From contig JAZQNO010000033.1 of NCBI GenBank assembly GCA_045627385.1, positions 1 to 53,660 of the forward strand: 53,660 bases of DNA, given 5' to 3'. The notes beneath the pieces are model-generated. The model worked only from the letters and a program-made list of their open reading frames with translations. It searched no databases and was not told the DNA's origin. This stretch comes from UBA1757 sp045627385. Its GTDB lineage: Bacteria; Bacteroidota; Bacteroidia; Bacteroidales; UBA1402. Every line of letters begins with the position of its first letter. Position 1 is the first letter of the stretch. This document shows positions 24,336 through 32,711 of this stretch, one piece after another. Position numbers and translations under genes: made by a program.

Positions 24336-25859
24336 ATGAAACTCATCCGTCTGTCATTCCTCATCTGCCTGCTAGCCTGCATTTCCTGCCAGCAGTCATA
24401 CGATTCATTCCCCGTCAGAGGGGCGCGCGACGTCAATCCCGACACGCAGTTTACATTAAGTTTCACCCAAGAGCCGAGTCTGGGCCAGTCGGGCTGGATA
24501 CGCATCGTCGATGCACAAAGCGGCGAGGTGGTAGACAGTCTAGACATGAGCATCCCTGCCGGACCGAAATTCGGTCGGAAATACGGAGACGAATGCGACT
24601 ATACCAAGGTCCCCTACGACTACAGCCGCACACTCGTTGCCACCAACCGCAACACGGTCCCCGGAACGCCTTCCGGCACGGCCGAACCCACTCCTCCCGA
24701 GTATCAACTCAACATTATCGGCGGTTTTACCGATGCTTTTCATTTTCACCCCGTGCTTATTCGCGACAACAAGGCAATCATCTGTCCCCACAACAATATG
24801 CTCGAATACGGTCACCGCTATTATCTGACCGTTGACGACGGTGTCATCAACCTGCCCGACAGCAGTTTCCACGGCATCAAAGCCAAAGAATGGAAATTCA
24901 CGACAAAATCCCAGGCTCCGCAGTCTGCCGACACGCTGATTGTCGACTGTAAGGGAAAGGGTGACTTCAACACGGTGCAGGGAGCGCTCGATTTCATCCC
25001 CGACTTCAGCAAGCGGCAGACCGTCATTCTCATCAGAGAAGGCGATTATGAAGAAATTGTTTATGCCCGCAACAAGACCAACATCAAAATCAAAGGCGAA
25101 GGTATGGACAAGGTCAAAGTGCACTATGCCAACAACGAGGTCTTCAACCCTCATCCCCTGCTGGTAAAGACCAACGAAGTTCCCGGCACCTTTCCTTCAC
25201 GACGTGCCGCTTTTATGCTTGACAACTGCAGCGACATCGTTCTCGAAGACCTCTGCATAGCCACCGATTTGTTCGGTCAGGCCGAAGGTCTGCTGCTCAA
25301 CGGCGAACGCATTGCGCTTTACCGCGTCCACATCATCGGTTCGGGCGATGCGCTTCAGGCCAATGGTACCATCTACATGGAAGAATGCGAACTCGACGGC
25401 GGAGGCGACTCCATCCTCGGTCGCGGATCTCTCTTCGCTTTCAGAAGCCATTTCCGCAACGATGGCGGTCCGGTGACCTGGGTCCGCAATACGGAAGGCA
25501 ATCACGGAGACATTTTCGTGGAATGCACTTTTGACTGCCGTCAGAAAAACCGCGCCATTGACTACGGTCGTTCACATACCAACCACGGCACCGATTATCC
25601 CTACGCAGAAGTGGTGGTCATCGACTGCCAGGTAGGTCAGCTTAATCCTGCCGGTTGGAGCGCCATCGGTCTCAAGAGTTGCCAAATGCTCGAATTCCGC
25701 ACGCGCTCCATTCATGACGGCAGTCTGGTCGATGTTTCCCGCCGCCATCCCTACTCCCGCCAACTCGACGCTGTCAAGGATGCTGAAACCATTGAGTATT
25801 ACCGCAATCCGGCAAACATTCTGAAAGGATGGAAGCCTTTCAGCTACATCAGTCTTTAA
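24336..25859 (+). CDS. Pectinesterase-like (CE8) lipoprotein with N-terminal Ig-like domain
   Basis: A 507-residue probable surface lipoprotein (lipobox CISC, Cys18). An Ig-like domain (about 25-185, VRGARDVNPDTQFTLSF) precedes a right-handed beta-helix of the pectin methylesterase family (about 200-500, DFNTVQGALDFIP). Against characterised pectinesterases, the two catalytic Asp are kept (GSGDALQ and GGGDSILG), as is the Arg (DYGRSH) and one oxyanion Gln (FGQAEGLLL). The second oxyanion Gln of the usual GYQDT is Gly here, so activity may be altered. It starts 11 bp after the regulator and ends 3 bp before the HprK-like gene. Pectin demethylation is likely but not certain. Confidence 0.85.
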   Translation: MKLIRLSFLICLLACISCQQSYDSFPVRGARDVNPDTQFTLSFTQEPSLGQSGWIRIVDAQSGEVVDSLDMSIPAGPKFGRKYGDECDYTKVPYDYSRTLVATNRNTVPGTPSGTAEPTPPEYQLNIIGGFTDAFHFHPVLIRDNKAIICPHNNMLEYGHRYYLTVDDGVINLPDSSFHGIKAKEWKFTTKSQAPQSADTLIVDCKGKGDFNTVQGALDFIPDFSKRQTVILIREGDYEEIVYARNKTNIKIKGEGMDKVKVHYANNEVFNPHPLLVKTNEVPGTFPSRRAAFMLDNCSDIVLEDLCIATDLFGQAEGLLLNGERIALYRVHIIGSGDALQANGTIYMEECELDGGGDSILGRGSLFAFRSHFRNDGGPVTWVRNTEGNHGDIFVECTFDCRQKNRAIDYGRSHTNHGTDYPYAEVVVIDCQVGQLNPAGWSAIGLKSCQMLEFRTRSIHDGSLVDVSRRHPYSRQLDAVKDAETIEYYRNPANILKGWKPFSYISL

Positions 25860-25862
25860 CAG

Positions 25863-26783
25863 GTGCGAAAGTATTGTCAAGTCGCTTCGTTGCGTTTTTC
25901 TCTAGAAATGGCCGACTCCTGTCCTCTTTGGGGCAGGCTGGGCAACTACACGCCATTCGAAACCGCTTCGGCAGGAACCGACCTTCTCTTTGACCTGTCA
26001 GCGGGTCCCGACAGCTTTGTCGGACTGGATAAATTCAGACAGATACCCTTAGGTGATGTTGAGAAGGACATGCCCCGCATAGACGTTTACGATGGCGAAA
26101 ACTCATGGCTGTTCCAGATGGCCCCCACACAACAGGCCCCCATCTGCGGACAATTGCTCTGCTCGCACGACTTCCGCAAAGGCCGTCTGATTTTTCAGCC
26201 GGAATCAGGTGATAGCCAGAGAATCTTCTGCATCAACAATGCCCTGATGCTTCTCTTTGCGTTCTGCAGTGCCGACAAACAGACTTTGGAACTGCACGCT
26301 TCGGTTACCGTTTGCGATGGCACCGCCTACTTGTTTCTCGGGCACAGCGGGGCCGGCAAAAGCACGCACAGCCGACTATGGGCCGAACACATCGATGGAT
26401 CATGGCTTCTCAACGATGACAATCCCATTCTCCAGATTCTCTCCGACGGCAGCATTTGGGCATACGGAAGCCCATGGAGCGGAAAAACGCCCTGCTACAT
26501 CAACGATGCCTGTCCCGTCGGAGGATTTGTTAAAATTACGCAAGCGCCCCACAACCTGATTAGACGGTTGGATGCAATCGAGTCATATGCCCATATCTAC
26601 AATTCGACCTCGGGGCTGAAATTTTTGGAAGATATGGCAGACCACTTGTATGAAACCAGCAGCAAGGTCGTCATGGGCATTCCGTTTTACGAACTCGAAT
26701 GTCTGCCCGACAAAGCTGCCGCCGAACTGAGCCACAAGACGCTAGTCGGTTCTGTAGGCCGGTCGCGCTCTTCAAATGAATGA
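25863..26783 (+). CDS. HPr-kinase-like protein (HprK/PEPCK fold), RiPP-type kinase candidate
   Basis: A 306-residue protein with the HprK-type P-loop GHSGAGKSTHSRLW (about 160-173), the Asp pair in WLLNDDNPIL that binds metal/substrate phosphate in the family, and AYGSPWSGKTP, close to the GTPWSG element of lasso-peptide kinases. In HprK it phosphorylates a Ser of HPr; in lasso clusters such kinases phosphorylate the precursor's C-terminal Ser. The substrate here is unknown. I use the GTG at 25863, 3 bp after the pectinesterase stop, because VRKYCQVASLRFSLE gives the usual first beta-strands; an ATG at 25908 is the alternative. Confidence 0.78.
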   Translation: MRKYCQVASLRFSLEMADSCPLWGRLGNYTPFETASAGTDLLFDLSAGPDSFVGLDKFRQIPLGDVEKDMPRIDVYDGENSWLFQMAPTQQAPICGQLLCSHDFRKGRLIFQPESGDSQRIFCINNALMLLFAFCSADKQTLELHASVTVCDGTAYLFLGHSGAGKSTHSRLWAEHIDGSWLLNDDNPILQILSDGSIWAYGSPWSGKTPCYINDACPVGGFVKITQAPHNLIRRLDAIESYAHIYNSTSGLKFLEDMADHLYETSSKVVMGIPFYELECLPDKAAAELSHKTLVGSVGRSRSSNE

Positions 26784-26789
26784 ATCTGT

Positions 26790-27290
26790 ATGGACAGTTC
26801 AACGCTCACACTCCCCAATGACATTCTTCTCGGCGAGGCAGTCCGGCTTATCCGATCTGGGCACGAAATCGTTCTCAAGACCAAAGGTTGCAGCATGTTG
26901 CCATTCATCATAGGCGATTGGGACAGCGTCGTGCTGCAAGACATCAGAGATTCGCAGGACAATTGGCTGCCAAAGAAGGGAGATGTCGTTTTGGCCGAGA
27001 TACAGCCAGGACAATATGTTCTCCATCGCTATGTCAGATCATACGACCGTCAAGGCATCGAGATGGCACATCTGATGGGCGACGGCAATCTGAACGGTGG
27101 CGAGGACTGCCCCATCGGCCGGATTCAGGCGCGGGCTGTCGCCATCGTCCGTCCCGACGGCAAGCGGCGCCGAGTCCCCAAGGCGAAATGTTGGGCCGCG
27201 CTCAAACCCGCAAGACGTTGGTTGCTGGCCATTTATCGTCGCAGTCTTTTGAAAATCAGAATCAGACATTATCAGAAATATGAAAACTAA
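26790..27290 (+). CDS. S24/S26-type (signal-peptidase-like) protein
   Basis: A 166-residue protein. The Ser-containing box GCSMLPFIIGDWDSV (Ser about residue 34) and VLHRYVRSY (about 74-82), followed by MGDGNLNGGEDCPI, fit the S26 fold. The second catalytic residue would be the His of LHR rather than Lys, as in SipW/Sec11-type signal peptidases. No N-terminal membrane anchor is present, unlike true signal peptidases; a basic C-terminal segment with some hydrophobicity may touch the membrane. It lies 6 bp after the kinase and overlaps PqqD by 11 bp. It may cut a modified peptide. Confidence 0.75.
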   Translation: MDSSTLTLPNDILLGEAVRLIRSGHEIVLKTKGCSMLPFIIGDWDSVVLQDIRDSQDNWLPKKGDVVLAEIQPGQYVLHRYVRSYDRQGIEMAHLMGDGNLNGGEDCPIGRIQARAVAIVRPDGKRRRVPKAKCWAALKPARRWLLAIYRRSLLKIRIRHYQKYEN

Positions 27291-27549
27291 AGAAGGTTTT
27301 AGAATGCGCCAGTTGGGACGCGACCATATTCTCGTGGCAGAAGGTTTCAAGCAAGTCAATTTCAACAAAATGATTGCCATGAACGAGACTGCAGCCTATC
27401 TGTGGAAAGAGATAGAAGGCAAAGCATTCACAGCCGATACTCTTACCGAGTTGTTGCTGGAACAATACGAAATAGACCGAGAAACCGCATCCAAGGACAG
27501 CACCAGGCTGGTCGAGGAGTGGCTCAAGGCCGGAATCATCGAGGACTGA
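27280..27549 (+). CDS. PqqD family protein (RiPP recognition-element-like)
   Basis: An 89-residue protein with the PqqD layout: an N-terminal beta part, then AMNETAAYLWKEIEG (the family's 'lN.ta..iW..ldG' pattern), and helices ending LVEEWLKAGIIED. PqqD domains bind leader peptides of ribosomal peptides and hand them to modifying enzymes. Its start overlaps the S26-like gene by 11 bp, and its stop overlaps the ABC start (TGATG), so all three are likely co-translated. The expected precursor peptide was not found nearby. Confidence 0.82.
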   Translation: MKTKEGFRMRQLGRDHILVAEGFKQVNFNKMIAMNETAAYLWKEIEGKAFTADTLTELLLEQYEIDRETASKDSTRLVEEWLKAGIIED

Positions 27550-29183
27550 TGAAAAAGACAAGCATTTGTCTGAAAGGCCTGATGAGGATGATGCGTCCTT
27601 CACGGCCCCAGGTATTGTTGAGCATCGCCATCGGATGGGTGCGAATTGCCGCGTCTCTGGCCTTCGTCTGGATAAGCAAATGTCTTGTCGACATCGCCAC
27701 CGGCCTGACCGATATGCCCTTGTGGCTTGGCATTGTTCTGATGATTGGCATCATCGCCATTCAGATTGTCGGCAACATCACAGCTTCTTATTGTGAGAAC
27801 TTCAATATGATGAACACTCGCAACAAGTTGCAATACCAGTTTTTCTCGCACACGCTGAACAGCCGTTGGAACGGTAAAGAGTCATTTCTGAGCGGAGATA
27901 TGGTCAACCGTCTGATGGAAGACATCCGCGTGGTCAGCGACATTATCAGTAGCCGCTTTCCCGACACAATTGTCACACTTTGCCAGTTAGCGGCCGCTTC
28001 GATATACCTTATGTCAATGGCACCACAATTGCTGTGGATGCTGCTGACTCTGATGGTTCTGTGTGTCGTCGGTAGCAAATTGTTTTTTACGGCTCTGCGA
28101 AAACTCACACAGATTATCCGCGAACGCGACAGTCAAGTGCAGCAGCACCTTCAAGAAAGCCTGCAGAACCGTCTGCTAGTTCTTACCCTGATGGGCAGCA
28201 AAAGAGTGCTCGAAAAACTCAACTGGTTGCAAGAAGACCTAAAGGGACAGACCGTCAAGCGTCTCAATCTCCATGCCATAGCGACCAGCATGATGGGCTT
28301 GGGATTCAGAGGCGGTTATGTCTGTGCCTTTCTCTGGGGCATTTTCGGAATCCGTAATGGGGCGGTCAGTTTCGGTATGATGACCGCATTTCTGCAATTG
28401 GTCGGACAAATCCAACGTCCCATTGCGGACCTTTCTAAGCACATCCCGGCCTTCATCCATTCACTGACTTCTTTGGAGCGGCTTCTCGAACTGGAAGATC
28501 TGCCGGAAGAAGAAAACCAGAATCCCGAGTGGCTGGACCACGCTCCGGACATCGAGCTAAAGGATGTCAGTTTCAGATACGGCGGAAATCCGCTGGTCAT
28601 CAAACAACTAAGCCACACCTTCCGAAGCAATACCCTGACCGCCATCATGGGGCCGACCGGAGCCGGAAAGAGCACACTGACAAGACTTATTCTAGGGCTT
28701 CTGATACCCGAAGAAGGAGAAATCACTCTTGACGGAAAGCCTATGAAACCAGCATTGCGCAACAACTTCATGTATGTTCCGCAAGGAAACAGCCTGTTGT
28801 CGGGTACCATTCGCGAAAATCTGCTTTGGGCACGGCACGACGCCACGGAGGACGAAATGAGGCAGGCCTTGCATTGTGCTGTGGCGGACTTTGTATACGA
28901 TTTGCCGGATGGCTTGGACACCCTGTGCGGAGAAGTTGGTAGCGGACTGAGCGAAGGACAGGCGCAAAGAATCGCCATCGCCCGCGCACTGCTGCACAGA
29001 GGTCACATTCTGTTGCTCGACGAATCCACTTCATCGGTGGATTCCGAAACCGAAAAGATGATGTTGGAAAGACTGCTGGCCAATTGCCGAAACGAGAAGA
29101 CTATCCTATTCGTCACACACCGACAGGCTGTAGCAGATATGGCCGATGAAGTGCTGAAACTGAAGCCTAGTGCTGTTCTTTGA
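27549..29183 (+). CDS. ABC exporter, membrane and ATPase domains fused
   Basis: A 544-residue half-transporter. The six-helix type I exporter domain covers about 20-310. The ATPase covers about 330-540, with Walker A MGPTGAGKSTLTRL, Q-loop YVPQGNSLLSGTIREN, signature LSEGQ (Glu in place of the second Gly), Walker B ILLLDESTSSVD and switch His in FVTHRQ. No peptidase domain is fused, consistent with the separate S26-like protein. It probably works as a homodimer exporting the product of the cassette. Its end overlaps the convergent AraC gene by 17 bp. Confidence 0.9.
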   Translation: MKKTSICLKGLMRMMRPSRPQVLLSIAIGWVRIAASLAFVWISKCLVDIATGLTDMPLWLGIVLMIGIIAIQIVGNITASYCENFNMMNTRNKLQYQFFSHTLNSRWNGKESFLSGDMVNRLMEDIRVVSDIISSRFPDTIVTLCQLAAASIYLMSMAPQLLWMLLTLMVLCVVGSKLFFTALRKLTQIIRERDSQVQQHLQESLQNRLLVLTLMGSKRVLEKLNWLQEDLKGQTVKRLNLHAIATSMMGLGFRGGYVCAFLWGIFGIRNGAVSFGMMTAFLQLVGQIQRPIADLSKHIPAFIHSLTSLERLLELEDLPEEENQNPEWLDHAPDIELKDVSFRYGGNPLVIKQLSHTFRSNTLTAIMGPTGAGKSTLTRLILGLLIPEEGEITLDGKPMKPALRNNFMYVPQGNSLLSGTIRENLLWARHDATEDEMRQALHCAVADFVYDLPDGLDTLCGEVGSGLSEGQAQRIAIARALLHRGHILLLDESTSSVDSETEKMMLERLLANCRNEKTILFVTHRQAVADMADEVLKLKPSAVL

Positions 29184-30333
29184 GCCAGTCAGTAGCGCTT
29201 TTACCCATAATCTTAACGAAATTGCGGTGGAAATTGGTCACCGAATTATAACCCGATTGAATGGCTATGGTCTTAATGATTACTTCGTTTTCGGGCATTG
29301 AAAGCATCAGCTGTTTGGCATATTCGATGCGCAGTCCATTTATATAGTCGGAAAAGGAACGGCTGTATCTGTCCTTGATGGTCTCAGCCAGATAAGTGCG
29401 GTTGGTATGAATCATTTCAGCCAGTTCGACGATGGTCAGTGATGCGTTCAGATAGCCTCTTTCTGACTCGAATTTGCGAAGATTTTCGAGAATGCTTTCT
29501 TGATATCCAGCCGTACGGGGAGGAAGCTGGACAGTATTCTGCGTATCGTTGATAAGGGCCGTCAATTCTTTGGAAGAAGTCGGCTGATTCCATCCGTAAA
29601 GAATGAAAAGCACCATCATTCCAGTAGCCAAAAGGCTGACTATCAACAAGAATACCCAAGCATTGTGATAAACGGAATAAGGGAAGGCTGCCAGCAGAAT
29701 GGTGCAGACGACCAAAGTCAGATAGGCATATTTGACCATATCCAGACGGTTCAAGAAACCCTCTTCCTGATTTGAATAATAATCGGCTTCTATCCGATGA
29801 AAACGGGCGAAGGCGGAGAAGGAATAGACTATGGCCCAAACCGTCTGAAGCAGCATAGCCAAACGATAGATATAGGATCCGAAATGGATTTTGAGATGGA
29901 AAATCAGCGGCGCGTTCACAGGGAAATTGCCGTTAAGTTCGACCGCACGCATATAATAGCGAGATAGAGTCGGGCCCATAATCAGGTACAAAGCCAAATT
30001 GACCGTAACAAAAAAGACCATCGGGAGAAATGCCGTGAGGTCTTTACGCAACCAAAGGCCTCGCGGAGCGGTCAGACTCCTTATATATAAAAAATACAGA
30101 GGAGCGACGTTCATCGTGGAGAAAATCAGCAGAATATCCGCCCAATATTGGGTGGAAAAGGATTCCAAAGAATAGAAAAACATGCTCAAGGCCACCAATG
30201 ACATATTCAAAAGATTGATTGCCAAAACTTTATGAGGCGTCTTTCTGTTCGGTTTTAAGAAGAGTATGAGCGCTCCTAAAAGCCCGATGAACATGGGTGT
30301 TTCGTATACTAGTCCCAGAAGTTTATCTTCCAT
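29167..30333 (-). CDS. Membrane-bound AraC family regulator
   Basis: A 388-residue protein with about seven N-terminal membrane helices (about 10-265), a short linker and a C-terminal AraC helix-turn-helix domain (about 290-386: LTIVELAEMIHTNRTYLAETIKD, then IKTIAIQSGYNSVTNFHRNFVKIMG). This 7TM-AraC layout is common in Bacteroidetes; the signal is not known. I use the ATG at 30333; the longer open frame to 30456 would run through the probable promoter and repeats. It faces the ABC exporter gene and may control it or the pot genes, but that is inference. Confidence 0.82.
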   Translation of the reverse strand: MEDKLLGLVYETPMFIGLLGALILFLKPNRKTPHKVLAINLLNMSLVALSMFFYSLESFSTQYWADILLIFSTMNVAPLYFLYIRSLTAPRGLWLRKDLTAFLPMVFFVTVNLALYLIMGPTLSRYYMRAVELNGNFPVNAPLIFHLKIHFGSYIYRLAMLLQTVWAIVYSFSAFARFHRIEADYYSNQEEGFLNRLDMVKYAYLTLVVCTILLAAFPYSVYHNAWVFLLIVSLLATGMMVLFILYGWNQPTSSKELTALINDTQNTVQLPPRTAGYQESILENLRKFESERGYLNASLTIVELAEMIHTNRTYLAETIKDRYSRSFSDYINGLRIEYAKQLMLSMPENEVIIKTIAIQSGYNSVTNFHRNFVKIMGKSATDWLKEQH

Positions 30334-30363
30334 ATCCGATTTTGTATTTTCATCGCAAAATTG

Positions 30364-30393
30364 GCAATTTGTAATAACAATTGCAAATTTGTA
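30364..30393. repeat. Near-direct repeat, possible regulator site
   Basis: GCAATTTGTA at 30364-30373 and GCAAATTTGTA at 30383-30393, one base different in length, 19 bp apart (about two helix turns). The spacing suits an AraC-type dimer. The minus strand also reads TTTG-N20-CAATTTTG here, a weak promoter for the 7TM-AraC gene. Confidence 0.35.
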
Positions 30394-30470
30394 GCGATTA
30401 TTTTTGCGTTTTTGTAAGCTATAGTCCAAACAAATGTTCATCTTTTGCTGAAGCATACCGAATTATTGCG

Positions 30471-30478
30471 TATTTTTG
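30471..30478 (+). promoter_or_regulatory. -7 element (TATTTTTG) for potABCD
   Basis: Exact match, with TTTG at 30444-30447 about 23 bp upstream. Leader to potA of about 65 nt, with only tiny reading frames. Confidence 0.5.
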
Positions 30479-30547
30479 CCGCCCGAATCAATGGAGTTTT
30501 AAGCAGCATTATGTTCACATAAAGTCTCTTTCATAGCAGTAGAGGAA

Positions 30548-31951
30548 ATGACAAACGATGATGTAATTATCCGGCTTGAGCACCTGTCTAAATCTTTCGG
30601 TGACAAGAAAGTGCTCGACGACATCAATCTCGAAGTTAAGTACGGTGAGTTCATCACCCTTCTCGGTCCGTCCGGATGCGGAAAGACCACCCTGTTACGG
30701 ATATTGGCCGGCTTTTGCGACATAGACGAAGGTGTCATTTCCATGGAAGGGAAGAATCTGGCAGGCATCCCCCCCCATCAGCGTCCACTTAACACGGTGT
30801 TCCAGCGTTATGCGCTGTTTCCCCACTTGGATGTCTACGATAACATCGCTTTTGGCTTGAAACTCAGGAAAGTACCCGAAAACGAGATAGGAGAGCGCGT
30901 ACGCAAAGTGCTCAAGATGGTAGTCATGTCTGATTACGAAGAGAGAGATGTCGCTTCCCTCTCCGGCGGACAGCAACAGCGAGTGGCCATTGCGCGCGCT
31001 TTGGTCAACCAGCCGCGCGTCCTTCTGCTCGATGAGCCTCTGGCCGCCCTAGACCTGAAGATGCGAAAGGACATGCAAATCGAGCTTAAAGAAATGCACC
31101 GCAAACTGGGCATCACATTCATCTATGTCACTCATGACCAGGAAGAGGCGCTGACCTTAAGCGACACCATCGTCGTGATGAACGATGGCAAGATTCAGCA
31201 GATTGGCACGCCCAAAGACATCTACAATGAACCCGTCAACTCTTTCGTCGCCGATTTCATCGGTGAGAGCAACATTCTCAACGGCACCATGATCCGCGAC
31301 AGACGCGTTATGTTTTGCGGTCATGAATTCGACTGCGTTGACGAAGGTTTCGGAGAAGATGCACCCGTGGATGTGGTCATCCGCCCGGAAGACATCTACA
31401 TCCTACACAACATCGAAAAAGCCCAATTCACGGCCAAAGTGCGGACCTGCACTTTCAAGGGCGTCCATTACGAAATGTTCGTCGACACCGACAAGGGCTA
31501 CGAACTGATGATTCAAGACTACAATGCCTGCGAAATCGGCGAAACCATAGGACTGATGATCAAGCCTGTGGACATTCAGGTCATGCACAAGGAACGCACC
31601 AGCAACCTGCTTCGCGGAGAAATGCTTTCGGCCGACAGAGTCAATTTTCTGGGTTGTGAATTCGACTGCAACGAAACCGTTCTCGAAGCTGGCGACCAGG
31701 TCGACGTCCGCGTCGATTTCGACAAGATCGAACTGCTCGACGACAGAGAGGCGGGCGCACTTCAAGGCGAAGTCAGTTTCATCCTTTACAAGGGTGACCA
31801 CTACCACCTGACCGTTACCACGGAAGCCGGCGAAAACCTCTATATCGACACCAATGACGTCTGGGACAAATGCGACCTGGTAGGCATTTCCATTCCTGCC
31901 GAACACATTCATATTTCCAAGCACATCGAAGAAAATGAACAAGCGCAGTAA
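30548..31951 (+). CDS. potA: Spermidine/putrescine ABC importer, ATPase subunit
   Basis: A 467-residue ATPase of the polyamine importer. Walker A LGPSGCGKTTLL (about 38-49), signature LSGGQQQRVAIARAL, Walker B LLLDEPLAALD, and the switch region YVTHDQEEALTLSD. Longer than E. coli PotA (378): after the first TOBE domain (MIRPEDIY-type region) a second TOBE-like unit follows (about 355-455), with parallel phrases GHEFDC / GCEFDC and FKGVHYEM / YKGDHYHL. It energises import through PotB/PotC. It overlaps potB by 17 bp. Confidence 0.93.
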   Translation: MTNDDVIIRLEHLSKSFGDKKVLDDINLEVKYGEFITLLGPSGCGKTTLLRILAGFCDIDEGVISMEGKNLAGIPPHQRPLNTVFQRYALFPHLDVYDNIAFGLKLRKVPENEIGERVRKVLKMVVMSDYEERDVASLSGGQQQRVAIARALVNQPRVLLLDEPLAALDLKMRKDMQIELKEMHRKLGITFIYVTHDQEEALTLSDTIVVMNDGKIQQIGTPKDIYNEPVNSFVADFIGESNILNGTMIRDRRVMFCGHEFDCVDEGFGEDAPVDVVIRPEDIYILHNIEKAQFTAKVRTCTFKGVHYEMFVDTDKGYELMIQDYNACEIGETIGLMIKPVDIQVMHKERTSNLLRGEMLSADRVNFLGCEFDCNETVLEAGDQVDVRVDFDKIELLDDREAGALQGEVSFILYKGDHYHLTVTTEAGENLYIDTNDVWDKCDLVGISIPAEHIHISKHIEENEQAQ

Positions 31952-32711
31952 CTGGTCCATTCCCTATCTGGTATTTCTGCTGTTGTTCGCAGTCTTACCA
32001 CTGTTGCTCATTGCCGTCTATGCCTTTCAAGACAATCAGGGTCATTTCACGTTTCAGAATCTGATCAACTTTGTCCAGCAGCCGGAGGCATTCAACACTT
32101 TCATCTATTCGATTGAGATAGCTCTGATCAACACCGTTCTCTGCATACTGCTGGGCTACCCTGCCGCTTGGATTCTGAGCAACCGTTCGCTCAACCGTTC
32201 CAGCGTGACCATCGTCCTATTCATTCTGCCCATGTGGATCAACATGCTGGTCCGCACTTTGGCGACAATGGCCCTGTTCGATTTCATCCGTGTCCCCTTG
32301 GGAGAAGGGGCGCTCATTTTCGGCATGGTCTACAATTTCCTGCCGTTCATGATTTACCCCATCTACAACACCCTGCAGAAAATGGATTACTCTTACATCG
32401 AAGCCGCTCAGGATTTGGGAGCCAATCCACTTCAAGTGTTCACGAAAGTCACCGTGCCTCTGTCGATGCCAGGAGTCAACAGCGGCATTCTGATGGTATT
32501 CATGCCGACCATCTCCACCTTTGCCATCGCGGAACTGCTTACAATGAACAAGGTCAAACTGTTCGGAACGGTCATACAGGAAAGCATCAACAACGGACTC
32601 TGGAACTACGGTTCGGCAATGGGTTTGGTAATGCTTGTCATTTTGGGCATTAGCGCCATCTTCACCAACAGCAGTGAAACTGCTGACAGCGAGAAAGGGG
32701 GCGTCATATGA
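31935..32711 (+). CDS. potB: Spermidine/putrescine ABC importer, permease subunit B
   Basis: A 258-residue inner-membrane protein with six helices. The coupling-helix EAA motif is YIEAAQDLGANPLQVFTKVTVPLSMPG. Length and topology fit PotB (E. coli about 275). ATG at 31935 lies inside the end of potA, and the stop overlaps potC by 4 bp (ATGA), so the subunits are co-translated. With PotC it forms the channel for polyamines delivered by PotD. Confidence 0.93.
   Translation: MNKRSNWSIPYLVFLLLFAVLPLLLIAVYAFQDNQGHFTFQNLINFVQQPEAFNTFIYSIEIALINTVLCILLGYPAAWILSNRSLNRSSVTIVLFILPMWINMLVRTLATMALFDFIRVPLGEGALIFGMVYNFLPFMIYPIYNTLQKMDYSYIEAAQDLGANPLQVFTKVTVPLSMPGVNSGILMVFMPTISTFAIAELLTMNKVKLFGTVIQESINNGLWNYGSAMGLVMLVILGISAIFTNSSETADSEKGGVI

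Noticed and set aside
25860..30547. Search for a RiPP precursor peptide in the gaps of the kinase cassette
   Set aside because: Genes overlap or are separated by a few bases, and the only larger gap (30334-30547) holds just tiny frames such as a three-codon ATG-GAG-TTT; none looks like a leader-core peptide.
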